Assembly (NCBI GenBank): GCA_023630585.1
Contig: CM042546.1
Span: forward strand, 14,130,310 to 14,194,309
Length of the DNA stretch: 64,000 nt
Reading direction: 5' to 3'
Origin: Cranoglanis bouderius
Lineage: Eukaryota > Chordata > Actinopteri > Siluriformes > Cranoglanididae
The notes under the pieces are model-generated. The model was not told the DNA's origin, ran no database searches, and saw only the letters and a list, made by a program, of their open reading frames with translations. Made by a program: the position numbers and the translations under genes. Positions 21,479-33,782 of the stretch are shown here, piece after piece. Each line of letters opens with the position of its first letter. Position 1 is the first letter of the stretch.

Positions 21479-24156
21479 GTAAGTAGACCACAGGCCTTAC
21501 CCTAATCTCACATAATATTGAGTATTTTTTTTTTTTAAATAGGAAAACTAAAACTGGCTTTAAAACTGGCTTTAAAAAGTCTGCACGAGGAAAGCGTGTG
21601 TGTCCATGTGACATCAATGATCTCGCATCTAGAATTCACTATTTTGTTGTATTGCACATTCAAACATAACTGGCTGCTGGAAAAAAAAAAAAACAATATA
21701 ACTTGACAATGTTATTATGCATTTTTTATTTTGGATCTATTACAAGAATATTAGTCATATGCGAAAATGAAATTTCAAGGATACAGCTGTCACATGAGAG
21801 ACAAAACACAGGGCCAAAGTTTATTGTGTCTCGAATATTAAAAAAAAAAGCTAAATGACACCGAGAAACCTCAAGCCAGTCTGGAACGTGTTGCAGTACT
21901 CGATATCTACAGCCAGTATTCAGGACTCGAATTCACTAATGAAGAATATTGAAGAAAATCCTCACAGTTTTACAGAAAATGCAAAAATGTGGCTAAAATA
22001 CACAACAGTGTATAATAGAAAAGGTGCTAATGGTTACATAAACATATTTCAGTGTATGTGTACATTGAGTTGCAGGTTTATTAGTTATTAGCAACTTACT
22101 GAGTTGCCAGTTTATTAGGCATAGATTACTGTTTCAGTATTCAACGCTTTATTTATCACGTACATTCGTAGCAAGTACAAAGGTGTAGTGAAATGAGATG
22201 CGGTAACTCTGAAGACTCCAAAGACTGTGTCCATACCGATCTAGTAACTAATTAACTGGCAGCTCAGTATATAATAAACGGTGTAATAAACACAGAATTT
22301 ACACAGGGTTACATATTACTAATGTATTATGCTGCTTACAAGTCATTGATTATCCAAGATTGAAATATTACTCAACTATTAAAGTATTAATTAGTACCTA
22401 TTAACAGATTCGTAGATAAGTATTTAGCAATGAAACAAGTACACAAAGTCTATCAGTGCTTAATATATGCTTAATTTATTAATACCTTATATACTCTGCT
22501 TTATATTATCTGCTAAGTGCTGTTTGATACAGCGCACGAAGTACGTTTCCTCACAGTAGTAGCATGAAATTGGCAACACATTAAATTAAGGTTTGGTAAT
22601 AAACCATTTATAAGCAAGTAATATTTATGTTTAAAACAAGTAATAATTATGGATGATCAATAATCAGTGTGCATTGTACACAATCCCTCATTTCTAAATA
22701 CAAATTCTTTCTTAAATAATTGGGGTTTAATTAATAGTTGAGTAATATTTCATTAATGGCTAATGAATAACGTGATCGAACAGCATGATATGATAGTAAC
22801 TCTTAAAGTTATATTATTTACTAACTTGCATCTAGTTTCATTTCTAGGCCCTGTAGTCTCTCTGGTAACATTTCGCTTGAACCCTGCATCATGACGCAGA
22901 CGTAACGATGTCATACACACACGTAGGGCGGTGGTAGCTCAATCAGGGCGGTGGTAGCTCAGTGGTTAAGAAGTTGGGCTACTGATCGGAAGATCGTGAG
23001 TTCAAATCCCAGCACCGCCAAGCTGCCACTGTTGGGCACTTGAGCAAGGCCCTTAACCCTCAACTGCTCCCCGAGCGCCGCAGCAAAAATGGCTGCCCAC
23101 TGCTCCGGGTGTGTTCATGGTTTGTAGTGTGTGTGTGTTCACTGCTCACAACTCCTAATGTGTGTGCACTAACATGGATGGGTTAAATGCAGAGGACAAA
23201 TTCCAAGTATGGGTTACCATACATTGGCCTTCACATGTCACTTTCACTTAATGAGTGATGTCATATGTTGTTAAAAACTGTCAGAAAGGATTATAACCGA
23301 GTTCGAAACCAGATTCATGAGTGCTTTTCATGAAGTGACATAAGAAGCTTTCCAAATATCTGTGTCTGAGAGGTGTGTGTAGTGTAGGACAAATGACTAA
23401 AATAGGAAGGCAAATAAAGAAACATAGTAATCAAATAAATAAAATGGTTTGGCCAGAGTGATGAAGCATTTCAGTTGGTGTTACATTTTCTGCTGCTTAT
23501 TTAGCCGGGATGACTGGAGCACTGCCTGAAGCATCAGTTCCTCGTGTTTGAAGTGACATACCGCTGCTCTCAGTAGAGTAAAAATTTCTCATTTCAGTTA
23601 TGCCTCTTCTCGAAGCTGAGCTCGGTATATACTCAGACATTTATAGCCTTTTGCTGTTGGAGATTTCGAGAAAATCTTGCCTCAGTTATCACTATTTGCG
23701 TCCGAGTCTTAAAGTCTTAAGCAGCAACACTGCATTTTCACTGACTACATCTGAATATTTAATATGTTTTGAAGCTATATGAATATATAAAGTCTGCTCT
23801 AATATGCAGTATATGTAGCATTTGCTAAGAGTACCTCTTACATCTACTTTTGCAAACGGAACATATGACAGGACACCGAAGCTAATGAGCGAACTACCAG
23901 GACTCGAGTTCATGAAACATCGTTTATTTCCATCTACGCTAACTACGAAGTAGTATTTTCTTAAGCGTTCAATCTTGTATATCTCCTTTTCTGGTAAAGT
24001 CGCAGCGCTCGTAGTAAATGGAGTCATTTGTTATAATGACAGCGTGCAAGAGCAAGCGCCATCATTAACAAATCAGCAATATAGACATATTAATTATTGA
24101 TATTAAAGAGCTGTTTCTTGATTTTATTGTTTTCCATAATTGCGATTTCCATCCAG
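21479..24156 (+). other. cdh23 intron between window exons 3 and 4
   Basis: About 2.7 kb. It contains an AT-rich stretch without clear features (21500-22110), a short dispersed repeat around 22130-22205 (ttatttatcacgtacatt, tagtgaaatgag), a tRNA-derived SINE (22926-23250) and otherwise unclassified DNA (23280-24150). Confidence 0.8.
22926..23250 (+). repeat. tRNA-derived SINE with duplicated head
   Basis: The A box TAGCTCAGTGG (22955-22965) and B box GAGTTCAAATCCC (22998-23010) are those of a polymerase III tRNA promoter. The body continues ctgccactgttgggc, aaggcccttaacc, gctcc and ends cactttcactt. The first 16 bases gggcggtggtagctca occur twice (22926-22941, 22946-22961). Possible 9-bp target copies gatgtcata sit at 22907 and 23257, though not flush with the left end. 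This head type is abundant in catfish genomes. Confidence 0.85.
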
Positions 24157-24315
24157 CTGTATGCCAACGAGTCTGTGGCAGAGCACGTGGGCTTTGCTCG
24201 GGTCTTCATCGATCTGCTCAATGAGAATGACAACAGGCCAGTATTCAGCCAACCGCTGTATAACATCAGCTTACTGGAGAGCACAGCAACTGGAACATCA
24301 CTCCTGAGTATCCAA
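24157..24315 (+). CDS. cdh23: cdh23 window exon 4: end of EC4 and start of EC5
   Basis: The acceptor is ...tccatccag, a weak pyrimidine tract, and the donor is CAA/gtgagc, immediately followed by an AC microsatellite. The length is 159 nt, 53 codons, phase 0-0. The product starts LYANESV, has the linker LNENDNRPVF and the EC5 start SQPLYNISLLES, and ends SIQ. The linker has N rather than D at the first motif position, as I recall for human CDH23. NES and NIS are possible N-glycosylation sites. Confidence 0.96.
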
Positions 24316-24324
24316 GTGAGCACA

Positions 24325-24358
<34 letters not shown>

Positions 24359-25719
24359 TACTCGTGCCACATCAACAAGCCTTATGGTGGACATACAGTA
24401 CTTTTGCAATTTTCTTGTTTTATTGGATATGATCTTCTATATGATTGTAAGCCCAGCATTCACTCTATCCCTAATTGTATAAAGCACCGGAACCAGTACA
24501 ACAAGAAAACCAAGCACAAAAGGACAGGATTGACCAATTTCTAGCATTCAACCACCAATAAAAGAGGTGAAGATATTTGAAGAGAACTAGAAGAATCACT
24601 GGCACTTACGATTTAGTGGTTTTCCCTTTGGTTTAAAATATTGGACAAAACTTAAATAAATAAGTAATGACCATATTGAGGTATATTATCCCCCTAAACA
24701 ACACTCATAAGTACAAGTACACACACTCACACATACTGTTTATTCATATTCTTGTTCCTATTGTAAATGATATTTAAAATTCATGCACTTTTATTTTCAC
24801 ACTGCATAAATTGGTGGTAAAAATCGTACATGTCTACTCTTTGCCTTCAAACTCTGTTGTATCCTACAGCATCTGTATTCTCTCAGTCATACATTTTTCC
24901 ATCCAGTAACCTTGGCGGGGGGGGGAATTTTTGCACACAACCGTTGCACAAAAATGTTGTGTGTCCATTCCATAAATATCTTTATTTTGTTAATAATTTG
25001 AGAAAACTGAAGAAGTATTGACTTGGATCAATAGACTCATCATCCACTGCTTAGTTGTAAGCAGAACATAAGGGTTATACTTTTCTCAAAATTTGACTGA
25101 AGTTCTGGAATTTGTATCATTATCCTGTGCTCAGTAAGGTCACTTTAATAATCGTTACCATAAATAATGTAAAATGGCAACACGTACAGCGCAGGTGCTC
25201 ATAACTCTTAACTTTTTATTCTGTCCTTAATTCTCCCACTTGTCCTCACTCAGTACAATAAGTGCCATAGAAATCAGTATAGATCACTAAAAAGCATTGG
25301 GTCTTCTTCAAGAGGATAATTGACCTTGTGATAGAGACAAATTAACACTGAACAGGATTTTAAATCATCCACTAGCCATTTAAATCTCTGTAATACTTAG
25401 TATATATGTATATCTGCTTTGTTTCTATCAGAATGTCAGGCTTGTGAAGAAATCCTAATGGCAAACAGCACATTTGTTCAATTTGATATGAATGAAGTTG
25501 TAACAGAAGATAGAACTTGAATCTCAGCTTAACTGGCAAGCATCCCATCATGCATCACAGCTCATCACTACAGCTGAATCCCAGAAAAACTAAGCTGCTA
25601 TATTTTCCTGGACGTGCATGGCAATTCCCTAAACATGTCTTTCCTTCCTTCCCTCCTTTAAGACCTCCTTTATCAACTGACTCAAAAATGCATGAAACCT
25701 CAACCTCGGTAGTTGAGTG

Positions 25720-25752
25720 ATCTTTATTTATTTATTTATTTATTTATTTATT
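25720..25752. repeat. (TTTA)n microsatellite
   Basis: About eight TTTA units. Confidence 0.9.
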
Positions 25753-26101
25753 GATTTTTTATCTTTCTCAGACCGTGTTGCAAGCCTGACTCAGTCTTTC
25801 TCAGGCAGGTTTTCTTCAGTGCAATGGGATATTTTACAGGGAGTCCACTCAGGTGCTTGTTCATTCCTGATACTCCACATGTTCCTTCCACTGACCCACA
25901 TTAGATTTCAAATCCTGATGCTTGCCTAAAAACGACAAAAATTTACCAGCACCAATCCACTAATGGTAGTAAAAAAAAAAGAAAAAATTCCATGAGCTTT
26001 TATCACATTTTTTCTTTACTGGTATGTCAAGTTATCCACCGTAACCAAACATGAATGTGTTTTTACTATGTTATATGTGTTACTATGTTATATGCTGTAT
26101 G

Positions 26102-26110
<9 letters not shown>

Positions 26111-26189
<79 letters not shown>
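26111..26189. repeat. (TA)n microsatellite
   Basis: About 39 uninterrupted TA units. Gives an artefactual Ile/Tyr frame. Confidence 0.97.
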
Positions 26190-26193
<4 letters not shown>

Positions 26194-26300
26194 TTATAAA
26201 AAAAAATTCTTTCAAATTACACTGATTACTGATTTCCATGTCAGAGATACTCTCAGGCCCTTATTTACTAAAAGTTTGCATAATAATTGTATTTGTCCCA

Positions 26301-26604
26301 GGGCGACACAATGGCTTAGTGGTTAGCACATTTGCCTCACACCTTCAGGGTTGGGGTTTCGATTCCTGCCTCCGCCCTATGTGTGTGGACTTTGCATATT
26401 CTCCCTGTGCTTCGGGGGTTTCCTCCCCCAGTACAAAGACATGGTTGATTGGCATTTCCAGATTGTCTGTAGTGTGTGAATGTGTGTGTGCGATTGTGCC
26501 CTGCGATGGGTTGGCACCTCGTGCCCCGAGTCCCCTCGGATAGGCTCCAGGCTCCCCATGACCCTGTGTAGGATAAGTGGTACAGAAAATAGATAGATGG
26601 ATGG
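26301..26604 (+). repeat. V-SINE-like tRNA-derived SINE with target duplication
   Basis: tRNA-like head with tggcttagtggttag (A box) and ggtttcgattcc (B box), then ggactttgcatattctccc, gggggtttcctcccc, gtacaaagacatgg and a tail of gatagatggatgg. The layout is that of teleost V-SINEs (HE1/Mermaid type). Flanks tatttgtccca (26290-26300) and tatctgtccca (26605-26615) agree at 10 of 11 bases, a LINE-type target duplication. Confidence 0.85.
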
Positions 26605-26845
26605 TATCTGTCCCAATGTTAGATCTTTAAAGGAACTTTTTTCAGTGAAGTGTGTGTGAAAGAAAGCTTAGTTCTTTGGTGTGGTAATTCTCTTATATTG
26701 CCTCAGTAATGACTTGTAGTGTTGACGTGTTTGTATGAACTTGCTACATATAACAACAGCTTGTATATTTGCGTTCATGCTCACATTGCCCTATTAGCAC
26801 CGTGTAACTGCTTCTCAGTCTGTCTTTCATTCTGTGCTCTCTACA

Positions 26846-26888
26846 CACACTCTCTCTCTCTCACTCTCTCTCTCTCTCTCTCTCTCTC
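26846..26888. repeat. (CT)n microsatellite
   Basis: CT-rich array with one CA interruption. Confidence 0.93.
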
Positions 26889-27644
26889 ACGCCTTTATCA
26901 CTCCCCACTTAATTCCAAGCACCACCTGTAAAAGGTTTAATGCCTGGTTTTTAAACAGCTGATTGATTCTTATTGTTTCCTTCATGTCCCATAGTAGCTT
27001 CCATCAATCTATCGTGATCACTTAAGATATAAACGGTGAGTATAATAATTCTGCTGTATAATGTCCAAGTATATGCAGCACAGAGAATTAGGTTTGATTC
27101 GCAGCAGAATGGCAAACCACTTGGGTCACATCGAATAATTTACAGTGGAAAAGCAGGCAGATGCAGATCCAGGCTTGTAAATAATAAATGAGATCTGTTG
27201 TAATGTCATGTTCCCTCCACTAATGACCAACTCGTATTCATTCCAAGATGTTTATGCACTGTGTATACCTATATTCTGCCCGTTCGGTCATATAATGAGT
27301 AATGCAATCTTTCTGTCTGTAGAGAGCCAGTATTTCAAACAGTTGTCATGGTTAAGGATCTGTGCTATTGACCAGAATATTGTGAGTTTAAGCCCTGCTG
27401 TTTTACTCCACAGTGGTCAAATTGACCAAAACTACTCTTCTGTATGTTAGAAATGTAATTGTAGGTCTCTTCACTTAGCTCTTTGTGAGTGCAATCAGGG
27501 TAAGCATTCCAAACAACTTGGTAATGTGTCAGCTGTTATTCAGGTTTGTCCATTATAATCTATAGTTGTTGTTTACGTGTGCTGACCTTATGTGCTATAA
27601 TGGTGTGTTGGCATATGGAGATTTCCTGCCAAAAGCAATCGTAC

Positions 27645-28205
27645 ATAATAATTCTTTAGATTTGTATAGCGCTTTTCTAGGCACTCAAAGCCTTACATAG
27701 TATAGGGGGGAAATCTCCTCAGACCACTGCCAGTGTGTAGCATCCACCTGGATGATGCAACAGCAACCATAGTGCACCAGAACACCCACCACACACCAGC
27801 TTTTGGAGGAGGAGAGTGATATAGCCAGTTCAGGGATGGAGATTATTAGGGGACCATGATAGATAAGGGCCAATGGGGGAATTTCACCAGGGTTATACCC
27901 TCTACTCTTTTACGAGAAGTGTCCAGGGATTTTTAATGACCACAGAGAGTCAGGACCTCAGTTGAACGTCTCATCCGAAAGACAGTGCTGTTTTTACAGT
28001 ATAGTGTCCCCATAACTATACTGGGGCATTAGGACCTACACAGACCACAGGGAGAGCACCACCTGCTGGCCTCCCTAATACCACTTCCAGCAGCAACCAT
28101 AGTTTTCCTCTGGAGGTCTCCTATCCAGGTACTGGCCAGGTTCAACTCTGCTTAGCTTCAGTGGGAAACCAGGCAAGAGCTGCAGGGCGATATGGCTCTG
28201 GCAAT
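27645..28205 (-). repeat. 5S rRNA-derived SINE (SINE3-like)
   Basis: Read on the - strand the head runs from 28205. At 28159-28115 it contains gctaagcagagttgaacctg then ccagtacctggataggagacc, which mirrors the internal promoter of 5S rRNA. The body ends with agcgctatacaaatct near 27650, the LINE-derived tail of SINE3. At about 560 bp it appears close to full length. The 5S-like start makes it a polymerase III retroposon and not a functional 5S gene. Confidence 0.85.
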
Positions 28206-29734
28206 ATATGTATAATATGTATAGTATATATAATATCTATAATGTCAGCTTTACATAAATGTATATGTAATTGTAATGTATACGTAAATGTAACGTAATT
28301 TTAAACAATTACTGTATTCGGAGTTCCGTTGTTTTGACACTTGTAGTAATCTATTGTGATTTCTGCACCATTCTTGTCATAAATGGTGAATTTGCCATCC
28401 AAATGTATGAGTTCAGGCAAAACAACCAAACTAAATACTGCATACTATTGAAATCATAATAGCTTATTAAACTGCAAAAGTCCACAGCATAACAATTAGT
28501 AGATATATGTGTATAGACGGGTAATTTCTTTCCTCTGTTCTTCCACTAAGCAAGGTAGTATGCACTGTGTTTATTTATCATTGTTATGATCTCGACTCCT
28601 CGGATCCGACAGCACTCACTCATCCAACCGAGTCTCATTAGTGCTTAACAATGTTTAATTACAGTTGTTTCCTAATAATCTGCTGTTTTAATCGGTTTCC
28701 CATTTAGCCCACAGCCTGTTTAGCATCTTATCCGGTAGTTAATAATGTCTTTCTTTATGTTATTAATCAAGTAAAGTTGATGTCTGATCCGGTAGCTGAG
28801 ACCCGATTCTGCTCGGGGAGAAGATCATAAAACAGCAGTGCTTTTATGACTGACATAAAACTGCTGCTGTTTCATAGGGTTGTGGACATCGAGTATGGTG
28901 TTAAACCATGTAAGATGACCTTTAATTTGAAGGCTTGTTAATGGCTTTATATGGATGACGACTCACCTCTGAGTTACTACAGTCTCTGAATACAGCCTGT
29001 AAGATGGAGAGAAATTAACATCCACTTATCCCACACATGGAGGTTAACTGTTCTCAGTAGTATGCCACAATATTATGATTCCTGTGGCATTTAGTATGGT
29101 AGCATGTGGGTTTTTTTCTCCACATATAGAATGTATAGTTATATTCACGTTTCATTGTATATCCTCTCAGGTCAGTATAGAGTTGTACATTATCTCCTAA
29201 ACTTTGAGTTTAGTTTACCTGCAGACATTGTGATAAAATGAATAAATGTTCACTCATTACACTCTACTGATTTTATTTTTTAGGTATTCCATAATAAACA
29301 ATCCCATCTATATACTGTAGCATCTCAGTTAAATATTCAGTTATTTGTCTAAAAGCACCACAAAATGACATTACATACAGTCCCCTCTGAAATGGCAAGG
29401 CCAATTAATATGTTTTTGCTGTAGACTGAAGACATTTGGGTTTGAGAGCAAAAGATGAATATGAGAAGAGAGTTTAGAATTTCAGCTTTTATTTCCTCGT
29501 ATTTAGATGTAGATGTGTTACACGACATAGAACATAGCACATTTTGTATGAGACCACCCAATCTGCAGGCGAGAAAAACATTGGAACACGTGACTGACAG
29601 GTGTTTCTTGTTACCCAGGTGTGTCCTGTTAGATTGATTGTTTAAACAACAAATAGCTCTGAAAATCTACTCTTGGTTTTAGTCTTCAGTTTCACCTGTG
29701 AAGACTGCATTTATGTTAAAAAGGATAAACCAAC

Positions 29735-30250
29735 ATGAAAACCAGAGAGCTGTCTATGGGAGAAAAGCAACTGTGGAGAAAGAAAGGATCTGCTCATGAT
29801 CCAAAACATACAAGCTCATCTGTGAAACATGGCGGAGGTAGTGTCATGGTTTGGACTTGCATAGCTGCTTCTGGAACTGGCTCACTAATCTTTATTGATG
29901 ATGTAACTCATGATGGCAGCAGCAGAATGAATTCAGAAATTTACAGGGACATTTTGTCTGCCAAAGAGAAATGCATCCAAATTAATCAGGAGGAACTTTA
30001 TCATGCAGCAAGACAATGATCCAAAACACACTGACAACTCAATAAAGGACTTTATCGGGGGGAGTGTAAGGTTTTAGACTGGCCAAGTCTATCACCAGAC
30101 TTTAATCCAATTGAGCAGCATTTAACTTCCTGAAGAGGAGACTGAAGGGAGAAACTTCCTGAAACCAACAACAACTGAAAGAAGCTGCGGTAAAAGCCTG
30201 AAATCATCACAAATGAAGAAACCAACAATTTCATGATGTCAATGAGTCAC
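29735..30250 (+). pseudogene. Tc1-like transposase remnant
   Basis: The open part (29735-30019) includes KHGGGSVMVWTCIAASG and a degenerate MNSEIYRDIL, the central catalytic region of a Tc1 transposase. The next bases encode a catalytic-D block (caagacaatgatccaaaac) in another frame. The N-terminal helix-turn-helix and the first catalytic aspartate are missing, so the copy is dead. Confidence 0.85.
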
Positions 30251-30392
30251 AGGCTTGATGCAGTTATTGCAAGCAAGGGATATGCAACCAAATGTTGTCT
30301 TATTTACTTCAATTTACTTCAAGACTTATGTGTTCCTATACTTTTGATCACCTAAAAATTGGGTGGTCTGATTTTAAAAAAAAGGTTCTATG

Positions 30393-31634
30393 TAGAGATG
30401 CACCGATTTTTTTGGCCGATTCCGATTTCCGATTTTTTTGTAAGTGTGACCTGCCGATACCGATTTTTGCAGATTCCGATTTTCTTTCTAAGAACTATAA
30501 CTGACAGCATATACAAATAAAAATCTACTTTTCTTCAATGCAAAATTTTATTTTCATAAAAAAAGAATGATTAAACATTTATTAAACAATTTCCCCCAAA
30601 CTGCACTAAGTTACAGGATCTTCTCTCACTTAAACAACTCTCAAAATAAAGTGCTCTGTGACTGGAAAGAGGTAGAAATAACAATTAACTGAAAATGAGT
30701 TGCTTTATATAACAAAACATATCATTTTCCACTATGTTTATAAATTGACCTTTTTCTCTTTCTTACTTGTCTCACAAAAGTCCAAAGATTACAAGCCTAT
30801 GAACAAAACTGAAGTGTACAAAACTCTTCCAAATATTAATAGGTGCAGTGGCTAATAATTAAATAACAAGTGTAACAAGTAGAATTAGTTACTGCTCCTT
30901 TAAGGCGGAACGCTCTCTCTTACTCCCTCACTGATGAGTGGGCAGTCGGTAGACGGAGTGCGAGCTATGATCATCGCATGTATGCATATAAAGCCTGGTT
31001 ATATTTCTGTTGCTCTTTGCCCTGTTTTATTTATGTTCAGTAATGCAGTTGTTAGTAGAGTGTTTTGCAAACTGCCCCAAGTGTGCGGGGGATCGACAAC
31101 GCTGATAGTAAACCACTGTGAAATATCAGATACGTGAGTTTTGCTTACACCTGGCTACAACCATTCAGGCTCTGTCTAAAGCGTTACACAAGGCACCTTG
31201 TCTTTATTGCCAACATATGTATACGTGAGCATTAATGGCAAGTTTTTCTTCACAAACAGAAGCATCTCTGCCTTGTCACCTGATAATCGGTTTCTCCTTT
31301 CATCTATCACATGTCCAGCCAAGCTAAACAAGCGATCACTTTCAATGCTTGTACATGAAGCAGAGAGGTATAGGCTCGGGTGAGTGGAGCAAGCGCAGGG
31401 AAACGATCTTTGTTGATCCTCCAGTAGGTCAATGGGTTTTCGCATTTTTGCCTACGACATGTTTACATGCGGCTGTGAGCGTGGCTGTGACGTTATTGCC
31501 TGTGCCGCTGGCAATAACACGGACCGGCTCGGAATCGGAAAGACGTGAGACTGACCGGCCGGTCACTGGTCCGGGCCGAGCATGCGGAAAATCGGCCGAT
31601 TCCGGTCCCTGGCCGGTCGATCGGTGCATCTCTA
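30393..31634 (-). mobile_element. hAT transposon, internally deleted, 1242 bp
   Basis: Perfect 15-bp terminal inverted repeats TAGAGATGCACCGAT / ATCGGTGCATCTCTA are flanked by a perfect 8-bp target duplication GTTCTATG (30385-30392, 31635-31642), diagnostic of hAT. Sub-terminal CCGAT/ATCGG motifs are repeated near both ends. It sits inside the Tc1-like element at 29378-31806. Confidence 0.96.
31176..31445 (-). pseudogene. hAT transposase C-terminal dimerisation domain fragment
   Basis: The 89-residue frame contains LYLSASCTSIESDRLFSLAG then RRNRLSGDKAEMLLFVKKN, the hallmark C-terminal dimerisation segment of hAT transposases (ZBED/Ac-like). The BED zinc finger and most of the catalytic domain are absent, so this is a deletion derivative that would need transposase from elsewhere. 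Confidence 0.88.
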
Positions 31635-32584
31635 GTTCTATGTTTTATGTTGTTTAACACATCTAGGTGTAAATTTCAGGAAACAAAAGCTGAAATCCTA
31701 AAGTCTTGTCTCATGTACGTCTTTTGATCTCAAACCCAAATGTATTTGGTGTATAGCACAAACAAATGAATTGGCCTTGCCGTTCCAATGGTTTCGGAGG
31801 GGACTGTGGTTATGAGCATGAGAAACATGAGGACCCATGAGTCTAGACCCATGAGTTTACGGGGTTCAAACTCTCAGACATACATTAAATGACATCTTTC
31901 ATGTTCTGTTTTTTTGTACATAAATTTGATCAATTTTGTTATTCAGTAATACTGAGTATTATACTGTATATCTCTTAATTGAGCACAGCCTGAGTTAATG
32001 AGATATTCAATAACACATACACTTTCTCCCAAAAGACACAAAATATTCAAATTTGTCCAAATCAATGATGGTGGAAGAAAACTGACCTGTATACTAAATG
32101 ATATCGTGTCCAATCTGCCGCTTTTCTACACTTTAGTGACAATGAAAGAAAAACTGTTAAAACGGGTCTTAGTAATCAGCACAACATCTTTATTTTAAGC
32201 GCTGAGAAGCAGTGATGGTCTATAGACAGTGTGAAATTTCGTCTTCTCAGTGAGATGGCTTGTCTGATAGAATGAATCACATAGAGTAACCCCAGACATC
32301 ATGATGTCTATAGGATTACGACTTACGGATAGTTAAGAGGTCTTTACTTCCTTAAGGGCTTCTACTTAAAACCTTATCTGATGGAGAACCATTAAGGATA
32401 AGGATTCCCCAAGAGGGACAAGCTAATAGACGGGTTGTAGATTTAATCTTCTATGAATGTATAGACTTCTATGAAGTCCCAAATCACATGCCTCTAATAA
32501 ATAGCATGTCAAAGTAATACACCACTCTATGTAGTGGAATATGATGATGTACTTTTAAGCTCAATATAAAGCCATACATCTTCA

Positions 32585-32725
32585 TCTTCAGTAAGCGTTT
32601 CATCCTGGCCAGGCTTGAGGTGGATCCGGAGTCTATCCTGGGAAAACTGAGCATGCACCAGGAATACATCCGGGATTGTATGCCAGTCCATTGTAGTGCA
32701 TGTACAGTGTCCATACATCTATACA
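32585..32725. repeat. dispersed teleost repeat fragment
   Basis: cagtaagcgtttcatcctgg, ggtggatccggagtctatcc and gccagtccattg are segments of a frequent fish interspersed repeat. Class not assigned. Confidence 0.55.
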
Positions 32726-33640
32726 AGTTGAACTTTATTTGAGATTTCTTGCCTGGACAGCTCCTCAAATCTTGAACTCAAAACTCCTACAAACTTGAAC
32801 TCAAAACTCCTACAAACTTCTCCTTGGTTCAGCTTGACCTAAAAAGCAAAGCATCATATTCACTTCCTGTCTCACGAGCATAATGTTTTTGGACTTATAT
32901 AATAAATAATAAATCTAGGACATGGTTCAAATAAAGGCCGATGTCAAGAACATGCTGCACACCATCTTTGGCTAATAAGGCCCTCGCACTATTTGTTTCC
33001 CTCTGGTTTGTGGTGCAGTGTTGAATTGAAACTCTAGCGAGCTGTTTTAAATGCCGCACACGTTGTTGCACATGGGTTCGGTTTCACAATGAGAATAAGT
33101 GGCCGTAACTCGTTATGCCTGCTTAAGCCACATTTTGTTCGCGATTCTTCTTGATTTATTCATTTACACAGTGCTGCACGGTTTAAATATTTACAGATTG
33201 CTGGTTTATTATGGCTAACATCAACATGTAGCGGAGATGAGGGAGCCATATGGTTGCACTCAGCCAACACTCATAAGCTTCCACGGCACATACTCACTTA
33301 TATGCTAATGTGTGCTAATGTGTAAATGGAGCAGTGCATACACAGGAAGTGGAATAGCTTTACTTATTCATACACAGGATATATATACCGAACACCACAT
33401 TGTTTAGATCTTCCTCTAATCTTAATGGAGAGAAGGTTGAGTGAGGAAAAGGTCAGCTGTGACACTGTTTTTTTTTTTGTTTTTTTTTGCACCATCGTTT
33501 TCTTGGTTTGTCTTGTGGTCTAGTGACTCATACAGTATTTGTGCGTTTTGCTTTTTCAGAAATTCAAAGCTTTAAAGACTGTGTGTTTGTGTTCATAATT
33601 GATAGCATTGTTGATCATTATAAATATTTATAGTGATTTA

Positions 33641-33642
<2 letters not shown>

Positions 33643-33684
<42 letters not shown>
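33643..33684. repeat. (GT)n microsatellite
   Basis: 21 GT units. Confidence 0.97.
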
Positions 33685-33686
<2 letters not shown>

Positions 33687-33745
33687 CTCTCTTGAGTCTG
33701 CAGAACCTCAGATCTCCTCATATCTCCTAAATTGCTCTGTTCTCT

Positions 33746-33782
33746 ACCCCCCACCCCCACCCCCACCCCCACCCCCATCCCC
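33746..33782 (-). repeat. (CCCCCA)n array, G-quadruplex motif on - strand
   Basis: At least five C5-C6 runs separated by single A or AT. The - strand therefore has repeated G5 runs with one-base loops. Confidence 0.9.

Larger units (their letters stand above)
29378..31806 (+). mobile_element. Tc1-like transposon interrupted by a hAT element
   Basis: The left end is TA/CAGTCCCCTCTGAAAT and the right end TTTCGGAGGGGACTG, with long inverted matches (aaggccaatt, agacatttgggtttgaga). The right TA has become TG. Removing the hAT insert and one target copy leaves about 1.18 kb, so the Tc1-like copy is itself internally deleted. The related fragment at 11497 shares the terminal repeat. Confidence 0.9.

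Noticed and set aside
22946..23020. Possible tRNA gene
   Set aside because: A and B boxes are present but it cannot fold as a full tRNA and runs into a SINE body.
28100..28205. Possible 5S rRNA gene
   Set aside because: Only the promoter-like head matches. It continues into a SINE body without a 5S 3' end or terminator.
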